Source: JADGGM01 sp025449955
GTDB taxonomy: Bacteria > Gemmatimonadota > Gemmatimonadetes > Gemmatimonadales > Gemmatimonadaceae
DNA: 64,000 nucleotides
NCBI GenBank assembly: GCA_036554285.1
Contig: DATBNO010000016.1
Span: 186,001 to 250,000, forward strand
Direction of reading: 5' to 3'
The position numbers and the translations under genes were made by a program. Position 1 is the first letter of the stretch. Every line of letters begins with the position of its first letter. This document shows positions 1-8,835 of the stretch, one piece after another. The notes under the pieces are model-generated. The model was given only the letters and a program-made list of their open reading frames with translations. It did no database searches and was not told where the DNA came from.

Positions 1-92
1 GAATCCCATCCCGTCAATCCTGTCTCGCGGCGCCGCCGGCCGAGATTAGATTGAGCAGGTCCGATCGGCTTTCCCACTGGCCCGGAGGGAGT

Positions 93-338
93 ATGGGGTT
101 CGGCGGATTCGGCATTGAAAAACTGCTCCTCATCTTCATCATCGTCCTGCTCGTCTTCGGCGCCAAGCGCATCCCCGATATCGCGGGATCCATGGGGAAG
201 GGGATTCGCGAGTTCAAGAAGAGCATCAACGAACTGCAATCCGGCACGCTCGAAGACAACGTGCGGAGTCCCAGCGAGACGGCACGACCCGTGGAGCACA
301 GCGCTGAGCCGCAGCGCGAGGTCAAGCGGTTGATGTGA
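93..338 (+). CDS. tatA: Sec-independent translocase subunit TatA/E
   Basis: Pore-forming component of the twin-arginine export system in the cytoplasmic membrane. The 81-residue product has an N-terminal hydrophobic helix (about residues 7-22), the hinge FGAKRIPD, then an amphipathic helix rich in Lys/Glu and a short polar tail, which is the TatA/E plan and size. I chose the ATG at 93 because GGAGGGAG lies just upstream (84-91); an in-frame TTG at 51 would add 14 residues that do not look like TatA. The next gene starts 1 base after the stop, so the two are probably cotranscribed. At least three proteins in this window carry RR export signals (IorB-like, the putative glycosidase, GH127), so Tat export is evidently in use. 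Confidence 0.9.
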   Translation: MGFGGFGIEKLLLIFIIVLLVFGAKRIPDIAGSMGKGIREFKKSINELQSGTLEDNVRSPSETARPVEHSAEPQREVKRLM

Positions 339-339
339 C

Positions 340-1395
340 GTGATCAGCCGACTGCAGCGTCTCTTTTCAGATGACGCGGCCGACGTTCGCGGCCGCGTCA
401 TCGGCATCTATGCCCTGTTGGTCGCCTTCAACGTCGCGGGGTGGATCTGGGCGCTTACCGCGTTTCATTCCTATCCGTTGCTCCTCGGCACGGCGTTGCT
501 GGCGTACGGATTCGGATTGCGCCACGCGATCGATGCCGATCACATCGCCGCCATCGACAACGTGACGCGAAAGCTCATGAACGATGGCAAGAAGCCGCTC
601 ACGGTCGGGCTCTTCTTTTCGCTTGGCCATTCGACCGTGGTCGTGCTCGCGTCGGTGGCGATCGCCGTTACGGCGATGGCGCTCCAGACGCGCCTCACAT
701 CACTGCACGCCGTAGGAAGCATCATCGGCACTGTGGTGTCGGCGTTGTTTCTGCTCGCGATCGCGGTGATGAACCTGTTCATCCTCGTCGGCGTGTGGCG
801 CGTGTTTCATCGCGTGCGGACGGGCGGATCGTTCGTCGCCGAAGATCTGGACACGCTGCTCGCCGGGCGCGGTTTGATCGCGCGCGTGTTTCGTCCGCTG
901 TTCGGCATGGTGCGGCGCAGCTGGCACATGTATCCGCTCGGGCTGCTCTTCGGCCTCGGGTTCGACACGGCCACCGAGATCGGTCTGTTAGGCATCTCGG
1001 CCGCCGAGGCGTCGAAGGGGATGCCGATCTGGTCGATCCTCGTGTTCCCGGCGCTGTTCACCGCCGGGATGTGCCTGGTGGATACCACGGACAGCATCGT
1101 GATGTTGGGCGCGTACGGCTGGGCGTTCGTCAAGCCGGTTCGCAAGCTGTACTACAACCTCACGATCACGTTCGTGTCGGTCGTGGTGGCGTTGTTGGTG
1201 GGCGGCATCGAAGCGTTAGGCCTGATCGGCCGGCGTTTCGCGCTCGACGGCGCGTTCTGGCGCGCCGTCGGAGCGCTCAACGACAACTTCGGTGCGCTCG
1301 GCTACGTCATCGTGCTCGTGTTCGTGGTCAGTTGGGCGGGTTCGGTGCTGCTGTACCGCCTCAAACGTTACGACGAGCTCGAGCCGAGTTCCTAA
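340..1395 (+). CDS. NiCoT family nickel/cobalt transporter (HoxN/NixA type)
   Basis: Predicted cytoplasmic-membrane permease for Ni2+ and/or Co2+, 351 residues with about eight hydrophobic segments. The family signature HX4DH is present as HAIDADH at residues 62-68, followed by AAIDNVTRK; a second conserved stretch, FFSLGHST, lies near residue 90. These histidines and aspartates form the metal-selectivity site in NixA/HoxN. GTG start at 340, one base after tatA. Ni versus Co specificity cannot be told from sequence. There is no urease, hydrogenase or cobalamin gene nearby to decide it, and the pairing with tatA is probably only positional. Confidence 0.9.
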   Translation: MISRLQRLFSDDAADVRGRVIGIYALLVAFNVAGWIWALTAFHSYPLLLGTALLAYGFGLRHAIDADHIAAIDNVTRKLMNDGKKPLTVGLFFSLGHSTVVVLASVAIAVTAMALQTRLTSLHAVGSIIGTVVSALFLLAIAVMNLFILVGVWRVFHRVRTGGSFVAEDLDTLLAGRGLIARVFRPLFGMVRRSWHMYPLGLLFGLGFDTATEIGLLGISAAEASKGMPIWSILVFPALFTAGMCLVDTTDSIVMLGAYGWAFVKPVRKLYYNLTITFVSVVVALLVGGIEALGLIGRRFALDGAFWRAVGALNDNFGALGYVIVLVFVVSWAGSVLLYRLKRYDELEPSS

Positions 1396-1420
1396 CGCAA
1401 TACCCCGCTGGCGTCCCGGC

Positions 1421-2446
1421 TCAGGTGCCGAGGATGAGCAGCGTGAACGAATCGGGCAGCATCGGGGGCCGGCGACGCGGATTCGCCGCCGTCGATTCGG
1501 CCGGCGGCGGGCCGAACTTGGCCGACACCGTGAACACGCGATGCGTGTGTCCGTCGATCTCCATCGTCCGCGCGCCGCGCATCGTGGTGTCGGTTTCCGC
1601 CACGCTGAACTTGTCGGGCGAGTCCTCGTGAATCACGGTGATCGTGCCGTCGCCGGTCGACGCGAATGCATTGCCGCTCCCCGCATCGTAGCGCGTCGCA
1701 TCCACGCCGGCGCCGATGGGCAGCGTGGTGATCAATGTGCCCGCCTTGGCGTCGGAGATCGCCATCACTTTCGTGCGGCATCCACTGAATAGAATGTGAT
1801 GTGCACGATCGATGGCGAGGCCCGTGGCGCCCTTGCACGATCCGAGCGGCCACTTGCGCGTCATCTTCATCGTCTTCGCATCGATCTCGGCGACCTCGCC
1901 GTCTTCCTCGAGATTCACGTACACCTTGCCGGCGCCGTCGCTCACGCCGAACTCGGGACCCGCGCCCAAATCGATGGTGCCGACGCGCTTGCCCGACTTG
2001 CCGTCGATCACCGACGATGATTTCGAGTCGCCGTTGAACGTGAAGATATTGCCCGTGGCGGGGTCGAAGAGGATCGCGTCGGCGTCGGGCGCGGCGGTGG
2101 TTCTGCCTAACACCTTGAGCGTCTGGAGGTCGAACATGACGACGGAACTGTCGCCGCCCGACGTGGCAAAGCCGTGACCGGTCTTGTAGTCGAACGCGAT
2201 GCCGTGCGAGCGATTGAATCCGGGAATTTCGCCGAGGAGGCGTCCGGATTCCGGATCCACGACCATCACGCGATCCTGCCGCGAGATGAAGAGCCGGTGC
2301 CCAACGGAGTCGTACGCCAGGTAGTCCCAGCCGCCTTCGCCGCCTAACGAATACGTCTTGATGACGTGGTAGCCGGGCCCGGGTGCCGGGACCGCCGCCA
2401 GCGTCGCGATCGCCGCGACGGCCAGCGCGAGTCGGTGCAATGTCAT
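1421..2446 (-). CDS. Secreted YncE-like beta-propeller protein
   Basis: 341-residue exported protein: a signal peptide (about residues 1-20, ending AAVPAPG) followed by repeated short beta-strand units of the YVTN/YncE seven-bladed propeller kind. Examples are LFISRQDRVMVVDPESG, GNIFTFNGD and NAFASTGDGTITVI. Each blade alternates a strand with a 'value over time or identity' loop. Such propellers are usually periplasmic binding or scaffold proteins with no conserved catalytic residue, and none is visible here. It lies 134 bases downstream of the PafA-like phosphatase on the same strand, so the two may share a transcript. Convergent with the nickel transporter. Specific function unknown. Confidence 0.75.
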   Translation of the reverse strand: MTLHRLALAVAAIATLAAVPAPGPGYHVIKTYSLGGEGGWDYLAYDSVGHRLFISRQDRVMVVDPESGRLLGEIPGFNRSHGIAFDYKTGHGFATSGGDSSVVMFDLQTLKVLGRTTAAPDADAILFDPATGNIFTFNGDSKSSSVIDGKSGKRVGTIDLGAGPEFGVSDGAGKVYVNLEEDGEVAEIDAKTMKMTRKWPLGSCKGATGLAIDRAHHILFSGCRTKVMAISDAKAGTLITTLPIGAGVDATRYDAGSGNAFASTGDGTITVIHEDSPDKFSVAETDTTMRGARTMEIDGHTHRVFTVSAKFGPPPAESTAANPRRRPPMLPDSFTLLILGT

Positions 2447-2580
2447 GTGCTCGAAGCCCTCGAACGTGGCGTGAGAGGTCGATGCCCCGGCCGCGCATCC
2501 CCCGATGCGCGGTCGTGTAGAGAATAGTAGGAATCCGACCTGTCAGTGCGATTACACACGACGGTCTCGGACTGCCGGCC

Positions 2581-4200
2581 TCAGCGCGGCGCGGTCGCGC
2601 GCACGATCGTCGTACCGCCTGGCGCCGTGCGCACCACCTCGCGCAACACCACTCCATCCAGCGGTTCCGACGGCTCGAGTCCGAGGTAGGCGGCGAGTGT
2701 CGGCCCGATGTCCACCGTGCGCACGGGGCGCTCGATGCGATGCGGCACGATTCCCGGACCCATGAACACGATGGGCACGTTCAGGTCCTCGGGGTTCATC
2801 TGCCCGTGATCGGCGCCGAGCGATTGTCCGTTAGACCAAATCCACTCGGGCGTGACGGCCGCGCACACGAGCCACGGAAAGTCCGCGGGCAGCGTGCGCC
2901 GCCAGCGGACGGCCGCGGCATCGGTCGCGGTGCGCAGCGACCGCGGCGTGTACACGTGCGCGATACCGGGTCGTGTGCGCATGTCGGCCGCGATCGCGTT
3001 CGACAGGCTGTCCACGTTCACGCCGCGCGCGCGCAGGGCGGCCACGTCGCCTAACATCACGCCGCCCGACACGCGTACGCCAAAATCGACGTGATATCGC
3101 GCGTCGAGCGCGTCGTTCACGCGGCGCGCGACATCATCGAGCGACACGCGGCCGGCCGGATTGTGTTTCACGGCCACGGTGTACTCGGGGATCGATGTCA
3201 CCCCGTGATCGCCGGTGAGCGCGACGACCATCCGATCCGGCGGCACGCGCGCGGCGAGCGAATCGAAGAACCAGCCGAGCCAGTGATCCACACGGAGCAG
3301 CTGATCGTGGATCTCCCGCGAATCGGGGCCGTACGCGTGGCCGACGGCATCGGTGGTCGAGAGCGAAATGACCAGCAAGTCGGGATGCGCGCGTTCGCCT
3401 AACTTGAGCTGCCGCGCGCCCTCCAGGGCGAAGTCGAGCGTGAGCGAATCCATCCACGGATAGCTCGCGATGCGCGACGCGATCGAGTCGGCGGTGGATG
3501 GCAACCGATGTGGAAACGCGATGTCGGAGCCATCGTGCTCCCACGGCTCGCTGTCGGACTCCGTGTAATCCGACGCGGGACGCAGCAGCGTCCACGTCGT
3601 GCCGGCGAGCGCGGCGACACCGGGTCGATTGTCGTAGGCGCGCACCCACGACGGCAGCGTGTCCGCGTAGTACGTGCTCGTGGTGAACTTGCCGCCGACG
3701 AACCAATAGACATCGCCGCGCGCCCGCCCGACCGGCAGGATGGCGCCGCGATCCTTGCGCGACACCGAAAGAATGCGCGTGTCGGGGTCGCGTGCGATGA
3801 GCCAATCGGCCAGCGTCGTGCCGCGGAACCTCGCCGGCGACGCGCCCATCGCGCGCGGCGCGCCGATGATCGATGTCGACGGATCGGGGACGCCGAGGTC
3901 ATTGAGCACGATGCCCGTGTGCACAGGCTCGCGGCCCGAGAGCATCGTCGCGTGGCCGGGTGCGGTCTCGGTGGTGGCGTGATCTTGCAATCCGCCCATG
4001 TAGACGGCGCCGGCGCGCTTCAGTCGCGCGAGGCCACCGGTGAACTGCGCACCGAATCGGTCCAGATAGTCCGCGCGCATCTGATCGATCGCGATCAACA
4101 CGACGAGCGACGGATGATGCGGGGTGGGCGCGGTGGTTTGCGCGGCGAGGCGCGATGCGCAAAGCGCGATCGCGAGCGTGACGAAGCGATGGTAACGCAT
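2581..4200 (-). CDS. PafA-like alkaline phosphatase/phosphodiesterase (secreted)
   Basis: Alkaline phosphatase superfamily enzyme, 539 residues from the ATG at 4200, with a signal peptide ending about SRLAAQ. Residues expected for a PafA-type monoesterase are visible: metal Asp in AIDQMRADY (D39), nucleophile Thr in TTETAPGH (T79), Asn in HTGIVLND (N100), and the Lys-x-Arg pair SRKDR (K149, R151). The latter separates PafA monoesterases from NPP diesterases. Further metal ligands are in TDAVGHAYGPD and GDHGV. It is thus a probable Ca-independent, broad phosphate-monoester phosphatase of the periplasm. It is divergent from a TonB-dependent receptor (start 4448), suggesting joint organophosphate uptake. 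Confident of the superfamily, fairly confident of the PafA subtype. Confidence 0.85.
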   Translation of the reverse strand: MRYHRFVTLAIALCASRLAAQTTAPTPHHPSLVVLIAIDQMRADYLDRFGAQFTGGLARLKRAGAVYMGGLQDHATTETAPGHATMLSGREPVHTGIVLNDLGVPDPSTSIIGAPRAMGASPARFRGTTLADWLIARDPDTRILSVSRKDRGAILPVGRARGDVYWFVGGKFTTSTYYADTLPSWVRAYDNRPGVAALAGTTWTLLRPASDYTESDSEPWEHDGSDIAFPHRLPSTADSIASRIASYPWMDSLTLDFALEGARQLKLGERAHPDLLVISLSTTDAVGHAYGPDSREIHDQLLRVDHWLGWFFDSLAARVPPDRMVVALTGDHGVTSIPEYTVAVKHNPAGRVSLDDVARRVNDALDARYHVDFGVRVSGGVMLGDVAALRARGVNVDSLSNAIAADMRTRPGIAHVYTPRSLRTATDAAAVRWRRTLPADFPWLVCAAVTPEWIWSNGQSLGADHGQMNPEDLNVPIVFMGPGIVPHRIERPVRTVDIGPTLAAYLGLEPSEPLDGVVLREVVRTAPGGTTIVRATAPR

Positions 4201-4353
4201 GGCGACGTGCTCGGTGTGAGTGCGTGAAGGTCCAATCAATGTCGCGCATCGGCGCGCGCGGAGCACGATCGCGCGCCGCGTCGTGACCGATTTGTTGCGC
4301 CGCACGGCCGTGCACGCTGTGAAGCGTCCGTGATCCAGCGAGAACGGACGGTG

Positions 4354-4369
4354 ACGTGTCGGGACACGT
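4354..4369. promoter_or_regulatory. Candidate operator palindrome upstream of TonB receptor
   Basis: Perfect 7-bp inverted repeat with a 2-base centre (ACGTGTC-GG-GACACGT) in the 247-base gap between the divergent phosphatase and TonB-receptor genes, 79 bases before the receptor start. A TATGCTATGCG stretch at about 4400-4410 could be a -10 element, but I see no convincing -35. The regulator is unknown; the repeat does not match a Pho box. Confidence 0.35.
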
Positions 4370-4447
4370 TCGAGACCCGCGCTTGTGTTTTCACGCCCTA
4401 TGCTATGCGATCCACGCAGCACGCATCCACGATTGATGGGAGGGTCC

Positions 4448-7318
4448 ATGATCTCCGTCGTTCGCGCGGTGGTCGCAGTCGCATTCGGCGCCGCGTTCAT
4501 CGCGGGTGGCGCCGCGGCGCAGGCCGGCACACAGCAGTCGCCTAACGGAACGGGCCGGGTAGTGGGATACGTCACCGACTCGACCGGCACGCCGCTGGCG
4601 GGTGCCACGGTGCAGGTGAAGGGCGCGCGGTTAGGCGCGCGGACCAGTGGCGACGGCCGCTATCATCTCGAGGCGGTGCCCGCCGGCACCGCCACGGTCA
4701 TCATCACCTACATCGGGTTCGCGCCGGATTCCAGCGTCGTTGCCGTCGCCGTGAACCGGTCCGCGACCCACGACGTCCGCATGCGCAACCTGAGCGCGTA
4801 CGCGCTGGCGCAGGTGCTCGTCCTCGCGTCGCCGCGCCTGAGCGAGACCAAGGCCGCCGCCCTCGCCCGCCAGCGCGATGCCGACAACATCTTGTCGGTA
4901 CTCTCGGGCGACGAGATCCGGTCACTGCCTAACTTCAACGCCGCCGAAGCCGCGGGCCGCATCCCCGGCGTGTCGCTCGAGCGCGATGAAGGCGAAGGCA
5001 AGTTCATTCAGGTGCGCGGCACCGAGCCCCGATTGTCCAACGTCACCATCGATGGCTCGCACGTGCCCGGCACCGAAGGCGATCGCATCCCGAAGCTGGA
5101 CGACGTGCCGTCCGACCTGCTCGGCGCCATCGAAGTGAGCAAGACGCTCACCGCCGACATGGATGCGGACGCCATCGGCGGCTCGGTCAACCTCGTGACG
5201 AAGACACCGGAAGGCGCGCCGCGCGGATACGTGGCTGGGCAATACGGGCAGATCGACGTCGCGGCACGCAACACGTACCAGGGCGGCCTCACCTACGGCG
5301 GCCGCTTCGGCGATGACGGCAAACTCGGATTCCTCATCGGCGGCTCGGCCGACCGGAACAACCGCGCCATCGAGGATGTGGAGCCGAGCTGGGGCGTGTA
5401 CAATGATGCCACGTCGGCGCCTAACGATTGGAGCCAGCGCGACTATCGATACGACCGCTCCCGGTACGGCATCGGCGGCGACCTGGACTACCGGTTCGAC
5501 AGCCAGAACCAGGTCTACATCAAGGGGCTCTGGAGCTTGTTCCACAATTTCGGAACGCGCTACGTGTTCGATGTCTCCGGCGACAGCGCGGCGCCCAGCA
5601 GTGCCACCGGCGGCGCGCTCGTGAATCCGGCGTTGCAGCGCGAGTCGGAGTTCCGTACGCCGTCCGAGCAGATGTGGGGATTGACGGCCGGCGGGAAACA
5701 CGACGTCGGGCGATGGACCATCGACTACACGGTCAACTACGCGGGCACGCGCCAACAAGACCAGAACTACCGCTCGAACACGTTCGACTACACCGGCCCA
5801 ACGTTAGGCGACCTCCCGTACAGCACGGCGAATCCGACGTACCCCACCTACCACTATCAGAGCGCGGGTGACTCGTCGGCGGCGATGAATCCGAACAATT
5901 ACATGCTCTCCAAGTACAGCACGAGCGATCATCTCACGACCGGACGCGACATCGGCGGCGGCCTCAACTTCCTGTTGCACTGGACGATGGCCGACGATCC
6001 GGCCCAGCTGAAGTTCGGCCTCCACTACCGCGACGAGCGAAAGGTGTTCACTGACCAGGAGCAGTCGTTCGACTTCGATGGCGGAACGCCCCTCATGTTG
6101 TCGCAAGTCGAGAGCGGCTTCAACGACCCGGGCTTCTACAACTCCCTCGCGCCAGGTTACTCGATCGGCCCGGTCGACAACAACTCGGCCGTGAACGCGT
6201 ACGAGAACACGCACGCGTCATCCTTCGTCAACACGACCGATCCGTTAGGCACCGATTCGCTCGGCAGCTTCAGCGGGTCGGAGAAGATCTACGCCGCGTA
6301 CGTGATGAACACGACCGACTTCGGACCGCTGCGGCTCAACCTGGGTCTGCGCCTCGAGCGCACGCACGCGACCTATCTCGGCCACTCGGTGTCGCAAGCC
6401 GTCGATTCGAGCGGCAATGCGGCGGGACCCGAGGAGCTGCAGCTCCTCACCGGGACCAAGGACTACACCGACCTCTTCCCGAGCGTGCAGCTCCGCTATG
6501 CGTTGGACACGGCGACCAACCTGCGACTCGCCTTCACCCGCGGCATCGCTCGGCCTAACTATCCCGATTTGGCGCCTAACTTGTCGGGCACGATCAATCC
6601 GCTGTATGCGCACGATCCCTCGCTCAGCGGCTTCAGCGCCGGCAACCCGAATCTGCGCGCCCAGCACGCGTGGAATTATGATCTCCTGTTCGAGCACTAT
6701 ATCTCGGCCACCGGCATTATCTCGGGCGGCGTGTTCTACAAGAACCTGAGCGACGTCATCCTGACGCGAACCTTCACCTACACGGGACCCGGTCCGTTCA
6801 ACGGGTACGTCGGCCTGCAACCGCAGAACGGCGGCAATGGATGGTTGTTTGGACAAGAGCTCGAGTGGGCCCAACACTTGTCGTTCCTCCCCGGATGGCT
6901 CGCCGGCATGGGCTTCGACGCCAACTACACGCACACCGATTCACGCGTGCTCGTCGATCCGGTGAGCGGGCGGTACGCGCCGCTGCTCCGGCAGTCACCC
7001 GACATCGCCAACGTCTACCTCACGTACGACAAAACACCAGTGTCGGCGCGCATCGGATGGACGTACAACGGCGCGATGATCGATTCGTATGGCGATGGCA
7101 GCGCCACGGCCAACGGCGACAACTACTTCTACGCGCACGCGCAGATCGACGGGTCGATCATGTATAACGTCAGCGACCAGGTCCAACTGCAGTTCCAGGT
7201 GTTGAACATCAACAACGCGGTCTTCGGCTTTTTCCAGGGCACGCCAAGCCACGCCTTCAACTTCCAGCGCGAGTACTACGGCCAGACGTTCTTCCTGGGG
7301 ACGAAGCTGGCGTTCTAG
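4448..7318 (+). CDS. TonB-dependent outer-membrane receptor with CarboxypepD_reg-like domain
   Basis: 956-residue outer-membrane transporter. Signal peptide to about AAAQAG; a carboxypeptidase-regulatory-like beta domain (about 36-115, VVGYVTDSTGTPLAGATV); plug domain (about 150-260) with IPGVSLERDEGEGKFIQVRG, a form typical of the Xanthomonas/Caulobacter-type receptor family; then a 22-stranded barrel ending in the C-terminal Phe (LGTKLAF). ATG at 4448 chosen for GGGAGGG just upstream and a good signal peptide. The substrate is not readable from sequence. The divergent PafA-like phosphatase hints at a phosphorylated organic compound, but this is inference. Monocistronic: a strong terminator follows at 7343. 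Contains eight copies of the GTTAGGC heptamer. Confidence 0.92.
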   Translation: MISVVRAVVAVAFGAAFIAGGAAAQAGTQQSPNGTGRVVGYVTDSTGTPLAGATVQVKGARLGARTSGDGRYHLEAVPAGTATVIITYIGFAPDSSVVAVAVNRSATHDVRMRNLSAYALAQVLVLASPRLSETKAAALARQRDADNILSVLSGDEIRSLPNFNAAEAAGRIPGVSLERDEGEGKFIQVRGTEPRLSNVTIDGSHVPGTEGDRIPKLDDVPSDLLGAIEVSKTLTADMDADAIGGSVNLVTKTPEGAPRGYVAGQYGQIDVAARNTYQGGLTYGGRFGDDGKLGFLIGGSADRNNRAIEDVEPSWGVYNDATSAPNDWSQRDYRYDRSRYGIGGDLDYRFDSQNQVYIKGLWSLFHNFGTRYVFDVSGDSAAPSSATGGALVNPALQRESEFRTPSEQMWGLTAGGKHDVGRWTIDYTVNYAGTRQQDQNYRSNTFDYTGPTLGDLPYSTANPTYPTYHYQSAGDSSAAMNPNNYMLSKYSTSDHLTTGRDIGGGLNFLLHWTMADDPAQLKFGLHYRDERKVFTDQEQSFDFDGGTPLMLSQVESGFNDPGFYNSLAPGYSIGPVDNNSAVNAYENTHASSFVNTTDPLGTDSLGSFSGSEKIYAAYVMNTTDFGPLRLNLGLRLERTHATYLGHSVSQAVDSSGNAAGPEELQLLTGTKDYTDLFPSVQLRYALDTATNLRLAFTRGIARPNYPDLAPNLSGTINPLYAHDPSLSGFSAGNPNLRAQHAWNYDLLFEHYISATGIISGGVFYKNLSDVILTRTFTYTGPGPFNGYVGLQPQNGGNGWLFGQELEWAQHLSFLPGWLAGMGFDANYTHTDSRVLVDPVSGRYAPLLRQSPDIANVYLTYDKTPVSARIGWTYNGAMIDSYGDGSATANGDNYFYAHAQIDGSIMYNVSDQVQLQFQVLNINNAVFGFFQGTPSHAFNFQREYYGQTFFLGTKLAF

Positions 7319-7342
7319 TTCAATGATTGGCCGGGCAGGTCA

Positions 7343-7371
7343 CGCGCCGCTCTCACGAGCGGCGCGTTTTT
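7343..7371 (+). terminator. Rho-independent terminator after TonB receptor gene
   Basis: Perfect 10-bp stem (CGCGCCGCTC / GAGCGGCGCG) with a TCAC loop, followed by five T. Lies 24 bases after the receptor stop codon and separates it from mntH. Confidence 0.93.
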
Positions 7372-7385
7372 CTTGTCTGCCTGGG

Positions 7386-7430
7386 TTGCATTTTTGGATC
7401 GCCTAAATTATTGGTTAGCCATGCAAGAAT
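7386..7430 (+). promoter_or_regulatory. Promoter and candidate metal-regulator operator of mntH-mntR
   Basis: An AT-rich island in otherwise GC-rich DNA. TTGCAT (7386-7391) and TATTGG (7409-7414), 17 bases apart, could be -35 and -10. Overlapping them are imperfect palindromic elements: TTTTGG-ATCG-CCTAAA (7392-7407), CCTAA...TTGG, and the outer perfect repeat TTGCAT/ATGCAA (7386-7391 and 7421-7426). The downstream gene encodes a DtxR/MntR-type regulator, so autoregulation by metal is likely. The exact operator is a guess. Confidence 0.4.
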
Positions 7431-7464
7431 TACGGCCCGCCCCGGGTCGGCCACGTATTGGGAC

Positions 7465-8835
7465 ATGGCAACGCGCCTGACCGACCAGGAACCCGGCGCG
7501 CCACCGCCGCCGCACCCGACGCAACCGGGTTGGCGGCGCGCGCGCGTCACGCCGAGTTTGGCGGAGGCGTATCGGAGCATCGCGATACCGGGAGTGAGCC
7601 GCTGGCGGAAGGCGCTCGCCTTCGCTGGCCCGGGCTTTCTCGTCGCGGTGGGATATATGGACCCGGGGAACTGGGCTACCAGTCTCGCCGGCGGATCGGC
7701 GTTCGGCTACGAGCTCCTCAGCGTCGTCGTCATCTCCAACCTGCTGGCGATTCTGCTCCAGGCGCTGGCGGCAAAGTTAGGCATCGCCACCGGGCGTGAT
7801 CTGGCACAGGCGGTTCGCGACAGCTACTCGCGGCCCACGGTCATCATGCATTGGATCCTGTGCGAGCTCGCCATTGCTGCCTGCGACCTCGCGGAAGTGA
7901 TCGGGTCCGCCATCGCGCTCAATCTGCTGTTCCACATCCCGATTGTCATCGGTGTGCTGCTCACGGGACTCGATGTCCTCATCATCCTCGTGCTGCAACA
8001 TCGCGGATACCGGACGCTCGAAGCACTCGTCATCGCCCTCATCGGCACGATCGGCGTGTGCTTCGTATTCGAGATCGTCGTGTCGCGGCCGGACCTCGCG
8101 GCAGCCGCGCGCGGCGTGCTTCCATCGATCGAGATCGTGCGCAACCCGGCGATGCTCTATTTGGCGATCGGCATTTTGGGCGCGACCGTCATGCCCCACA
8201 ACCTCTACCTGCACTCATCTATAGTACAAACGCGCCGGTACGACGAAAGCGCGCGCGGCAAGCGCGAGGCGATTCGCTACGCCATCCTCGATTCGACGGC
8301 GGCGCTCATGGGCGCCCTCTTCATCAATGCCGCGATTCTCGTCGTGGCCGCGGCCACGTTCCATCGCACGGGACACACCGAGGTCGCCGAGATCCAGGAC
8401 GCCTACAAGTTGTTGACGCCGCTGTTAGGCGTCGGCGGCGCGAGCACCGTGTTTGCGCTCGCCTTACTGGCGTCGGGTCAGAACTCCACGCTCACGGGCA
8501 CGCTCGCCGGGCAGATCACCATGGAAGGATTCCTGGATATCCGCATGCGGCCCTGGCTCCGGCGTCTCGTCACCCGCGGCATCGCGATCCTGCCCGCCGT
8601 CATCGCGGCGTTCTACTTCGGCGAGCGGGGCACGGCCAAACTGCTGATCTTGAGCCAGGTGGTGTTGAGCATGCAGTTGTCGTTTGCGGTGTTTCCGCTC
8701 GTGATTTTCACCTCGAGCAAGACGAAGATGGGCGAGTACGTGAATCCGCCGTGGCTCAAGCGTCTCGCCTACGCGGTCGCGTTCGTGATTGCCGGGCTCA
8801 ACGTGTGGCTCCTCGCACAACTGGTGCGGGGCTGA
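7465..8835 (+). CDS. mntH: NRAMP-family Mn2+/Fe2+ transporter MntH
   Basis: 456-residue cytoplasmic-membrane proton-coupled divalent-metal importer with about eleven hydrophobic segments. The two metal-site motifs of the family are intact: DPGNWAT at about residues 66-72 in TM1 and MPHNLYLHS at about 243 in TM6. ATG at 7465 was taken because upstream in-frame codons run through the terminator and promoter. The stop overlaps the start of the next gene by one base (TGATG), so the transporter and its probable metal-sensing repressor are translationally coupled. Substrate preference for manganese is inferred from the partner regulator, whose subfamily (MntR versus IdeR/DtxR) is not certain. Confidence 0.93.
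   Translation: MATRLTDQEPGAPPPPHPTQPGWRRARVTPSLAEAYRSIAIPGVSRWRKALAFAGPGFLVAVGYMDPGNWATSLAGGSAFGYELLSVVVISNLLAILLQALAAKLGIATGRDLAQAVRDSYSRPTVIMHWILCELAIAACDLAEVIGSAIALNLLFHIPIVIGVLLTGLDVLIILVLQHRGYRTLEALVIALIGTIGVCFVFEIVVSRPDLAAAARGVLPSIEIVRNPAMLYLAIGILGATVMPHNLYLHSSIVQTRRYDESARGKREAIRYAILDSTAALMGALFINAAILVVAAATFHRTGHTEVAEIQDAYKLLTPLLGVGGASTVFALALLASGQNSTLTGTLAGQITMEGFLDIRMRPWLRRLVTRGIAILPAVIAAFYFGERGTAKLLILSQVVLSMQLSFAVFPLVIFTSSKTKMGEYVNPPWLKRLAYAVAFVIAGLNVWLLAQLVRG

Noticed and set aside
441..1631. Long Arg-rich frames overlapping real genes (for example inside the nickel transporter, GH127 and mgtA)
   Set aside because: Compositions dominated by Arg/Ala/Pro/Gly are shadows of GC-rich codon bias; the overlapped frames encode recognisable proteins.
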